From assembly GCA_021399445.1 (NCBI GenBank), contig JAJTUQ010000001.1:2914001-2978000 (forward strand): a stretch of DNA of 64,000 nt, written 5' to 3'. Within the stretch, counting starts at the first letter, position 1, and the number at the start of each line of letters is the position of its first letter. Origin of the DNA: Xylogone sp. PMI_703. Lineage: Eukaryota > Ascomycota > Leotiomycetes. Below the pieces are notes generated by a model, which ran no database searches, was not told the origin of the DNA, and worked only from the letters and a program-made list of their open reading frames with translations. Made by a program: the position numbers and the translations under genes. Shown piece by piece: positions 25,001-35,589 of this stretch.

Positions 25001-28000
25001 ACTCCAGGCCTTCAAGTACTCGTCTCGATCGTCAGGATGAATGCTGCCCCAAGGATCCTTATAAAGTTCCTGAACAGTCTGACCTCGATACGTTAGATAC
25101 CGACTATTGACCCATACTATTTCACCACTCTGAGGCAAGGCGACAAAGACATGAGCTGGTAAAGAGTCCAGCATTAGGCCTTTGAGTCTGTCTGAAGGGG
25201 GTGGCATGACGTTAGCAGTGATTGAGCCTCGTCGTGAGGCTGGTCTATTCGAGCTATTGATATTGCCTGCGCTAGCAGATGTATTGGGGAGGCTCTGGAA
25301 TGTAGCCCCAAAGTCTGCACCATAAGAGTGTAGCAAAGTGTGTGGCCGTTCACTTTTTCCTTGCCCGGTGGCAACTGGTGAGGAGTGTGAGCCCGGGCGA
25401 CGATCAACCGCTTGGCGGCTTGAGCCCGAGCTCGATTTCGAGTCTCTGGATCCCCTAGTCTGAAGGATTTCAGATCGTATCTCTCCAGTAGCGGTTTCGA
25501 AGCTTTCCTCCAACGAATCTTTACCACGCCCTGTCGCGGGCTCTTCTGGCCTGTCTTCGGCTCGTGAAGGTTGCACGAGCCTAGGATCAGGTGGAGATGT
25601 CTCTTTAGAAGAAGGCCTGCTCGACTTCAGGTTCTCGGTGTCTGACCGGTTCAAAGATTGCCTCTTGGAGGCAAAATAGCTGTCTGTGTTGGTAACCATT
25701 GGACTCGCTCCACCACTTGATCGCTTGTCTACCGTAAGGCCCATGCTCATTCCCGTCCCTTCCCAGCCTGGTGTAGGCATTGGCGAGCCAGCAGCTGACC
25801 TTGACACCGCAGAATAATCACTGGGGCTGGTCAAACTGCCGCCACCTTGAGATGAGCTTAGATGTCTTTCTTCAAGTGGGGAGTATGTGAGGTTGGCCAG
25901 AGTTAGCTCATCTTCCATGGGTCTTCCGTCGGGAGCAACAGCACCAAAACCAGCCGTATGTGGACGCTTTCTAGTCAAGCCTGCCATCTCCGTCTCTAGG
26001 TTAGTATAATGGCGACATAGCGAAAATGACGTAGCTAAGTGTGGAGCAAGATGTTCCAAAGAGTGCCTGAGATTCGAAGGATAAGGAATAACCGGACTAA
26101 GTATCGACAAGATAGCAATAGGGGGTCTCTTCTCCTTGGTATCTCCCGCGTGGTTTGGGTGCTGTGGATTTGGGTGGCTGGGTGAGGAAGATAGAGCTTC
26201 TCCTTTGTTTCGTCCCGCAGTTCTTGATTCTATCGCGGAAGCATCAAGTCGGAAGGCTTGGATCGGTTTAGAGAGTAAGGGATGTATTAATGGAACATGT
26301 AAGACGGTCCAGGAGTGATCAACGCCGATCGCTTCTACTTGCTGAATCTGTGAATAATCATTAGGGGCATTAGATGGATCGAATGTATCTTCGTCAATTG
26401 TAGCATTCGCGAAGAAAGGGTTTTCTCCGGATTCTGCTCGTACCGCTGGCGAAGGAGCTGGCGATTGCTGCCATGGTGAAGCAGGAGTTTGTTCGTACTC
26501 TTCATACAATGGCTCTGGTATCGGTGCCGGAGGCTCATCACCCGGCAGCATAGTTTTGCCTTTCGTGGAACTCCTTGTGCTGGATCTGCGTGAGCCTTCG
26601 CCTCCAAAGAATGAAGACATCCTAGACGGTAGCCCGGGGGGTTTATGTTTCTTGCTCTTTTCCGATGCCTCCTTCGCCTTGGCAGCATTCCGGTGTGCAG
26701 GTTTGTTCTTCGCGCTTGGATCCTCCGCAGGGTTATCGAGATATGGATATGTACGTGTTAGTGCAATCACTTTACCTCTCTCCAGTACCCTCAGAACTCC
26801 GCACACATCAATCAAGGGGTCCGCCTCGTAGTCAAGAGCCTGTAAAACCGGGAAAACCTTTCCTTGCACATCTCGCCGTGCGCCCGTCTCAATATCTCCC
26901 CATAGATGATTTGTCTGGTCATCCTGCTCCCTCGCACGTTCCTGCAGTAACTGAAGGTTTAGCTCGGCATTTCTGAGAGTGTTAGTCCGAGGAGCAGGCT
27001 CCGGGGCTCCTCCATTGAAATAGCTCTTGCTACGTGACAGCGCCGTAGGACGAGCAGCTGGGGTCCGTGGAAGCTCAGTTGCGTGCGGATGCTCCCTTTT
27101 TGTATTTTCGTAAGCTGAATATGAATGCCTACTCATCAGACCTGGGCGACGGGATTCTGGCATGGCTGCTATAGCCGTAGGTGGGTTCACCAGCTCTTCC
27201 GGTGTATCCATGTTGAGGACTGCAGATCCCGAGGTCTCGACCGTATCCGTACTGCTGGGAACCAAGCTGCTTCCCCGAGGAAGATACGCCAGGCTGAGTT
27301 CATCTTCGTGCGCTGTATCGAAGGTGGCCTTCTGTCCCCAGGGCACATTCTCCAGGTCCGTGGGATCTGCTGGCACCGATAGTGTGACTCTGTCCGCCTT
27401 GTATACTTCCTTCATAATCTGTGACACAGTCGTCCACCAAGCGTCCAGGCCGGGTTCTCCTGCAAGCATCAGGCTGAGTTCGTAGAGATTGGGGGTTGGA
27501 AATATGTCATCTGCCTTTGGTACTACCCCGGGCGGCTGAAAATGGATGGACGATGCAGGAGTGGCCGGTCCAGATAATACTCTATCATAAGCGCTGGAGT
27601 ACATATTGCCTGCTGAGTATTGTGCTGGATTGGTCGTGGGTGATAAAGCTGTGAAAGGCGTGTGGCCGCCATGACTTATCTGTCGTTGCAGCCTCATGGG
27701 AGGGAACGGGTACGATGGGGTCCTGGCAGTCTGGATACCTGGAGTCATCCCACCTCTGATGGTCTGGGCCGAATCCGTCGATGCCGTTGACAAAGGGTCC
27801 ACGGGGCTATTCTCCTGAGCATCTCGCGGTGGCGAATTGGACTCTTCGTGAATGGGAGCAACGCGCGTGGTGCCGACTACAGGAGGAGGGCCAGGCACGG
27901 TAGTACGATTCTCGCGTTCTCCCAATTGTTTGGCCAATCGTGCTCGATACTGATTCAGCTGCAACTGCGCATTCATCGCGGCACGCAAACGCTCGACTTC

Positions 28001-28576
28001 GGCCAGGCTCGCCGCATTGGATTCCGCAGTGGCAGGGTCCTGTTCAGTTGACTGGAGCGTTCGGTCAGTATCCTCACTGTCTTTGGGCGTCTCCATCTCT
28101 GATTCATCCTGCTCTTCTTCTTCTTCTGCTTCTTCTGCTTTTTCTCCTTCTCCTCCTTCACTTCCATTATCTCTCTCAATCTCGCTGGGGTTCAGCACGA
28201 AGATCTCAGCGGGGCTCACCATCTCGACCTTGGATCCTCTGGAGCCCCGTCGCGAGGGTGGATTGTTCGCGCCGCCGGTGTAAATTTCAGCATCACCGCC
28301 GGGGCTCGACATGCCAGCCGCCTGGTGCTCGCGGTCCTTCATCTTGACCGCCTGATCTGGCTCCTTTTCCTTTTCCTTTTCCTCCCTTTCCCTTTCCTTG
28401 TCCTTGGCACTGGAGCTGGAACCATGAGAAGAGGGCTTCAGAGCATGCTTGGTGCTCGTGGAAGAGGAGTGCGAGGAGACCTTCTCGCTGCTGGAGCGGC
28501 GAGGATGGGCAGGCCGCCGGTGGTGCGAGGAGCTAGAGGACGATGGGCTTTCCAGGGGCGATTGTGGAGGGGGCAT
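22012..28576 (-). CDS. Hybrid histidine kinase with GAF-like and two PAS regions
   Basis: Sensor kinase of the fungal multistep phosphorelay. Exons run from 28576 to 22319 and from 22263 to 22012; the 55-nt intron 22264-22318 (GTATGT...CTCTAG) joins ...YSIIL to CDLHMPRKDG. Length is about 2169 aa. Approximate order: disordered basic/acidic N-terminus 1-330, GAF-like region split by low-complexity sequence 330-880, disordered 880-1130, PAS 1130-1255, PAS 1275-1460 with a Ser-rich insert, HisKA near 1475 (SNMSHEIRTPLIG, phospho-acceptor His), HATPase with N box NVIGNAIKFT, G1 DTGSGF and G2 GGSGLGLV, then a C-terminal receiver (LLVEDNLVNQ, acceptor Asp in CDLHMP, Lys in TKPV). All catalytic residues are present. 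No transmembrane segment is evident, so it is probably cytosolic. The start is uncertain: the frame continues 28 codons upstream from 28660 without an ATG. Confidence 0.93.
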
Positions 28577-31500
28577 GCCGCCGCCGATGCCACGGGGGTC
28601 GGGCACGATGAAGCAGGAACAAAGTCTGCTCCAGAGTGTCGGTCGTCGTCGTCGAGTCAATGCTGAAGGTCGCCGTCGATGAATCCAGCGCCGGGAGCCG
28701 CATTCGCGTCGAGGTGGTGCGTGGATGTCGGGTGGAGGGTGCTGGAGGAAGGGAGGCGGTTGGGGGGAGGTGGTTGTGGCCGTTATGACGTAAGAGACCG
28801 GGCTCGGGGCAGCAGCAGAGGACGAGCGAAAAAAGGGAGGAGTCGAAGGGGGAGAAATGGTGGCAGATTTGCGCGTGCGAAAGGGGGAGAAATGGCAGGT
28901 GCGAAAGTTGTGCAGAGCTGTGGCCGGTGCGATGTGAAGGTGTATTTTTTCTGTCGTTCACCTGGGAGGAGGTAACTCTGAAATTTGGGGGGAGAGGTGG
29001 TGGTGGAGAAAGAGGGCTGTACCAGGAGTCGTGGGAATAGAGGTGGTAGTCTGCAGAGGGAAGCTGGGAGCGGGCGAGGCGAGGAAGAAGACTTGGTTCC
29101 TGCTCGACTCGCACTGTGGATCAGGAACAACAACGACGCCTTGCGACCAGCCTGTGAACATGACAACAGCAGCAATTCCCTCTATCTCTCTCCTCTCACC
29201 TGTCTCAATCCTTCTGTGCCTCTATCTCTCAATCTCTCTTGTGTCTCGTGCTCGTACTACTCCTCTGTTTCTCCGTTGCTTTCTCTCTCCCTTACTCCAC
29301 AAACACAAACCCGCAAATGGCGTGAGGGTAACGCGTTGATAGTATGTATCTGTGCCGAGAGTACAAGCTTAGAAGGTCAAAAAAGAGGCTTGAGCTCTAG
29401 ATGGCTCTTTTTGACGATCTTCGTTTCTTTTTCTGGCCCTTCCTTTCTTCCTGCCCCTCTCTCTGGCTGTCTCTCTCGAAGGTGACGCCCGTCTCGGAGA
29501 GTGATTCGTTTAGTCCGCTTTCAGGCGAACTAGGGCAGGATAGGAATAGGATTGAGGGTGTGGCTAGGCCAGGAAAAGAGGCAAGAGGGCAAAAGTCGGA
29601 GGATTGGGGGTGTGGGAGGCGTCAACCTGGAAAAACCACGGCAAAAAAGGGCAAAAGAGGAGAGAAAATGGGCAGCAGATTACGATTGCGGGTTTAGCAG
29701 CTTGGAAGAAAAGGGATCAAGGAGGGATGGGAAGGGGGGCACTTGAGGAATTAGGAATTAATTAGGAATTAGCACCGTAAAGTACCGCCTTGTAGCATGC
29801 ATGGTACGGAGGTACCAGCTGCACCTTGGGGCTGCGGGACCTATTACAGCCCTCTTACTCTCACGTCTCTCGCGCGCTGTCTTTTTTGCCTCAGCCTCAC
29901 CACCCAAAACCCTCAGCGACCCCCGTGGCTGACTACTGGCGCCAAAAGTAAAAACGGAAACCCCCAGGTGGGCCCTAAAACGCTTTCAGAGGATTTCCCT
30001 GGCTCCTGCGCGCTGGCTCTCTACAGCAACAGACCCTGCACCCTTCCCCAGGCGGCCACAAATAACACAGCACTAATTAGAAAAATGTCATGTACTGATA
30101 CTGTACAACAAGTTACAGCAAGGCAAGGCAGAGCAGAGCGAAAAGCAACACGCCAGCTGCCAGCTCCACCAATGCATCGGGCCACCTGAGGAGGAGAAAA
30201 AAGGGGATCCAGCAAGGCCACTGACGCTGGCTGCCGGTGGGCCCGCGATTGCCTGACTTGGAGATTGGGATGGAGCATCTGGACGGTATCTGGGCCTGGG
30301 ACGAAGGAACCTGTGCCGTATCTGGGATCTGTCATCTGCAAATCTGCAACCGTGTGCAGCAACATTTTCTTGTTGCCCAGGATAAATAAGCCCTAGAGGG
30401 GATGAAAGTTTATTCCAACTATTCCCGCGAGCTACGGTTGCAGTCACAGTTGTTAGCAGTGTGCTGCCGTGGAGTTGCAGCACAGCACGGCACGGCAAGC
30501 AGTTCAGTTCCAGCATAGTGCCATTTTGTACAGATGTTTTATGGGGAATCGGGGCGAACGCTGTTGCTGTGCTGCAGTTGCTGTACGGTACGGGTACGGT
30601 TAACTGTGTACGAGTAGCAATAAGTAAAGAATGGACCCCTACCGTCACCGCAGCCCAGCGTTGGCCCGGCTGGAGCACGGCACACTGGCGAGTCCTGTCC
30701 CTTCCAGCAGCAGCCGTAGGGATCGGTAGCAGCCGTAGCATTCGAGCTGCATCCATAACATCATCACCACCGTCATCGTCCACCCTTCGCCTGCCACCGC
30801 AAAAAAGGAGCCATTCCTCCATATCCGGGGACAACCGTCCAGCTCGACACGGTACTTGGTGATTACCGCGCAGTACCGTCCGCGACAAGCAACTGGCCGC
30901 CAAGCTCTCACTCTCCGGTAGGTTTGCTCCGCCGGGAATGGCCTCTCGTCCACTTGCTCGCTCGCTCGCGTTGCTGCATCACCGTCCTGGGGGGCCTTGG
31001 AAAGGTTTCCGTTGCTGGTTGAGCTAGTTGTGGTCACTGTGCTGTACTGAACGGTGTTACTAATGTACCTTCGAGTTTAGTGCGCGCTGGCGTCTGGCGT
31101 CTGTGGCCTGCTGGCTTCTGGGCTTCTGGGCCCCCTTGGGATTCACCGCCTGGCCTGCAGCAACTGAATGCACGAAGACGCCATTCTTTCCCACCCTCGC
31201 CCTCCCACTTGCCTCCCCAGGCTGCTGCATGCTGGGAATCACGCACTCACGTACCCCCCGGCTTGGAGACCAGTGTCTTTAATTCCATGCTGCCTCTGCT
31301 CCTGCTTCCGTCTCTGCTTCTGCTTCTGCTGCTGTGCCTTCCGGTAGATGATGTGCCTACGCCCGTTGGACAATTGATCCCCGTGACGACGAGAACAGCA
31401 GCTCGGGCGCGCCACACATGTCAAAATGCGGACTCAGCTTTGCTTACGGAGGCGAGGGAAAGAGTACTTCTGGGCTGTTTTGGCTGCCCTTGTTTTGCCC

Positions 31501-32172
31501 TTTAATTTGTTAGCCATACGACCCATACTGGCTGTATATGTCTCCTCGTTCATAAACTACCTGCCTTTTTCCTCCTTTCAATTGGACCCTATATGGCTGG
31601 GTATAATTAAAGAGATGCTCAGATACACATCATCGAACATCGAGCATTGAACTGTGCTGGTACAACTGCACGACATGATCTAACCCCGAAGTCTGCCGCG
31701 CCATCCAAGCTGAGGTTTGGTCATTGCTTCAGCCGAGTCCAGTCGTCTCTGATCTGCCTGCTGTAATAATGTATCTCTGGCTGCGTCCTGACCAAGCAAC
31801 TCCAATCAATATACGATGGTCGTTGGTTTGGGAGCGTAACCGGCGAGTCCCAGCCTCGTCATTCGCCCCCGCTGCCTGCTGGGTGGAACCTGCCAGGTGC
31901 AAATGCTAGTCGGGCTGGTTTTTGTGGGAGACCTGCACCGAGAGACAGGGCTGGAGAATGGGGTTGGCGAAGCAATACCGTACTGTACTGTGATACACAG
32001 TGCGGTAGGGGAAGGCAAGAAGGGAAGAAAAAGGAGCTAAAAACCCTTCCAAAAGCACCACGCCCCCGGCATCATCAGCATCATCGACGCCAGCATCTGG
32101 ACCCCATTCCGCCTCCCCGGGGGCGCACCTGATTTGCCCTCGCCCGCTTTTCTCTTGCCCTTACGAAGGTGC

Positions 32173-32212
32173 AGTACAGCAGTACAGTACCGTACCGAGC
32201 GTACCAGCGTAC
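32173..32212. repeat. Compact GTAC cluster
   Basis: Six GTAC tetramers in 40 bases, at 32174, 32182, 32187, 32192, 32201 and 32209, arranged as overlapping CAGTAC, CCGTAC and GCGTAC words. About 0.15 would be expected in random sequence. Confidence 0.75.
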
Positions 32213-34644
32213 TTTACTCCCTCACGTCCCTCTCTCTGATGCTTTTTCACGCTCCTCTTTCAACGCGCCTTACGCAATATTACACCCCCCAATCGAGCAC
32301 CGTGCAGAGCAAACACACCGATCAGGGCTGATCTCCGCCTTCTCTCGCCCGTCGCTGCCAACGCGCCAACTCAGCGAACCTGCTCTGGGGACCAGTATAT
32401 CCACTAACCTACCTGCCTTGGTCCTGGAGACGACGGGAAAGGGTCGCAATATGCAATTTCCAATAGTCGACGTTCTTGCGACGGAACGAGGAAGAAGCTG
32501 CTGCTGCGAGTGAGAAAGGGCAAGAGGGGAAGAAAAACTGGAGTTGTCACGCAACCGAACTGAGACTCGCAGCAAACCCGCACTGCATCCGGCGTGAACC
32601 CGAGCGGGTGGATGAAGCAGCCAACATCCAAGCATCCAGCAAGCATCATGGAACCCTGAGGACGAAAGAAGCAAAAGAAGAGAGGAGACAGAGAGGAGAG
32701 GGGCTGGAAGGGGGTCCAACAAACGACTTGCTTTTTCCCTTCCCCCGTTTTTTGAGCGCGGCGCCTTCCCTGCGTGAGCGAGCGGATGATGACGTCGTCG
32801 TGCGTCACCAATGACGATGATGGATGCGCACGGCGGGTCTTAGCGCGGGCTTGGCGGAGAGGGAGGTGACAGGTCGCCGTGTGGCCGTGCTGTTGATTCG
32901 CGGCGCCGCTCCCCTTTTTCACTTTAACCTCCAGCCAGCCCAAGTTACACAAATCCGAGTAGCAGCGTAGCCACCGCGCCCTGATTCGTCGTGATCCGAC
33001 GCTTTTGCCTTGGTTTGCGGTGCGTGATTACGTAATGCACCGGATACTACTCCGTAGTCTGGGTTTTTGGTCTGCAAGCACTTCGTGTGCTGTGGGTTGA
33101 CGAATACCTGTGTACTTGATCACGTGCGACGCGCGAAGTTCTTTCTGTTGACCCATACTGTCCATACAGCACACAGTAAAAGCATCAATGTACAAGTACT
33201 GGTTATCTGACAACTCTGCGTGCTCCTGTAGCCGTCTGACCCGAGAGAAGACTAGAGGCCTCCCCTGGGGCGTCAGTAGCTGCATCTACGGTCACACTGG
33301 GAAGAGGGTACAGTGCCATTGGGAACATCCTCCTTGCTTGCCCCCTTTTGTACAGACCACGTTGTACGGCAGATGCTTGTACACACTTGTCCCTGACATC
33401 ACTAACGTCACAATGCCAAATCAGTCCAAAAAAGTAGTCCTAAAGCAGAGCACCAGAAAGAAGCTGGCGATTCCGATCCATCTACTCCACCGATCATTGG
33501 CTGCTCTTCCTTCTCGAGACTTTCACATGTTACACCAACGCCTCGTCCAGCAAGCTCCAGTCGTCGAATCCCGTAAAGATTCCCAGCGCGTCCTCCAACG
33601 CAGTCCCCGACCCGCGTACCTTGCAGATGCGTCGATCCGAAGCGCGCGCATCATCTTTCGTCCTCATTCTCCTCCTCCTCTTCATCATTTCCCATTCCTT
33701 CTCCCCTGACTTTCCCATTCCCCCCCTTTCCTGTACAGTACTGTGTATCCGGCAGCGCACCCAATTGCTACTTCATACTTCCGAATCCTGACCAAATCCG
33801 ACAGTACAGTAATATTTACATCCTCATGCAGTTAGAACTGATGACACAGCACAAAGTGTACAAAGGTAGTATGCTCAGCCATGTTGTGCTACACGACATG
33901 TTCCCGAAGGATGGGGTAATTTTGTGGTGTTACAATATTATGTGCTTGTGTTGAAATAATCAAATATTATTGAAACTATCCTGGTCTTTTATTTCGGTTG
34001 ATTGTATTTATAACTTCCAAATCAGCTCGAAAATCAAGAAAAATAATAAATACCAACAACTGTAAAAAGAATGAACAAAACGAAACCACAGATCAAATCT
34101 CCAATATCCATAAACTACAACAAAGCACAGCTACCTGCACCCATATCTACGTATTCAATTCTCTGTCCCAGCGAGATAAAACCCTTACACCAAAGCACAT
34201 CACATCAAGGCCACAACACCACCGCCACCACATAGTAGAGCAAATCACCACCACTTCAGAAGCCAAAAACCACCGAATTAATAACATAGCAGCACAGTAA
34301 CTAGCACAGTAGCACAAACACAGCACAGCAAGTTCAGCACAAAGTGCATAATACAGTATTCGTATCGTAAGCTTACCCACCCGAGACACCCCACGCTCTC
34401 CATCCCTCACTCACTCACCCCGGAGAAAAAAGTAGAAAGTAACAGACCTTCTACACACGCGTCCACTCCACAAGAGAAAATAAGTACGGTATCACGGATC
34501 GGTACGGCCTCCCGTCGAACCCGTCTTAGGTCATCATCATCGTCACATGGGGAGTGAAAGGTCCGAGGAAGATAAAAGACCCGTACCTAGTCACCTTGCT
34601 GTAATTATCACTGCGAATGCAACTATAACCGTAGTTACAATTAT

Positions 34645-34672
34645 AATTATGATTATGATTATGATTATGATA
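34645..34672. repeat. ATTATG hexanucleotide microsatellite
   Basis: A short run of about four ATTATG units with ATAATT at its left edge, in intergenic DNA. Simple repeat with no sign of function. Confidence 0.8.
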
Positions 34673-35589
34673 TGTAACTTTGCTGTGGTAAGTAGTGTTG
34701 TACTCCGTGCAGTAACAGTAGCAGTAGCAATTAATTAGAAAGGCTTATATACTTCCGTGTCTCGTCGTCGTCAACCCTCATGGGATAATACTACGGTGAG
34801 ATTGTAGGATTTAGCCACGTGCGCGGCCGCGGGAGGCCGCGGGAGCTTACGCCTTTCCTCTCGTCTTATCTTCTTTGCCTTCTTTCGGACTGTATCATGG
34901 ACTTAGTCTCGGTGCTGGGATATGGATACTACGCTGATTGCCCTGGCTCTTCCTTACGATTCTCACGAGTGAAAGAAATACTGCAATGTATTCAGACAAA
35001 CACAGATAACCTTCAACGATTAACCCCCTCATTGCGAATTACATTAGCTATTACTACCGTTATACAACATCTGTGAAAGGCAGGAATGGTATCTGGAAAG
35101 TCTGCGCGCGCATTCAAATCCCGCCCTATCATCCCATATACGAGTCATTGGCTGAACCAGCGGCCAAATTGCTGACAACCATTCTTTCCTTCGTGAGGGC
35201 CAGCCCATGATGTGTTGTGTGGTATCTCGTCTACATCTCCCAACTCCACCGTTATGACACCTCCCTGGGTATTTGTTCATTTGCCGAGAAAAAAAAGTAT
35301 GTTGACCTCTGGAGTTCAAACCGAAAAGAAAAGGAAAAAAGAAACGAAAGAAACCTGCTGAAGAGAATGCCTATGCATATGAACGTGATCAAGCATCGCA
35401 AAATGGAATGCTGATCCAAGGGTTTCGAACTGGCTGCGTGTGGGTATATGCCTGTAACTGTGGCTAGGTCGAGTTCAGCCGTGCTTGCCTCTCAACGTCT
35501 GCAACGTAGCGGGAGAAAATAACAAAAATTTGGCGTCCAATGAGAGGACATAAAGTTGGCGAAGAGTGCGTCTGCGGGAATGGGTAGGT

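Larger units (their letters stand above)
28577..35589. other. 7-kb gene-free region upstream of the histidine kinase
   Basis: No convincing gene on either strand. It includes the kinase leader and promoter, a strongly pyrimidine-rich plus-strand tract at about 29170-29300, CTTCTG/CTGCTT runs near 31300-31335, a GTAC cluster at 32173-32212, one TACTCCGTA at 33048-33056, an A-rich patch at 34000-34110 and an ATTATG microsatellite near 34645. Frames such as 30088-30903 on the minus strand (271 codons) look like translated GC-rich intergenic DNA. The right end should hold the 3' trailer of the RabGAP gene. Confidence 0.6.

Noticed and set aside
30088..30903. 271-codon minus-strand frame, possibly a secreted protein
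   Set aside because: Composition is irregular and includes translated GTAC and GCA repeat words; overlapping frames on both strands are equally long, and no family features are seen.
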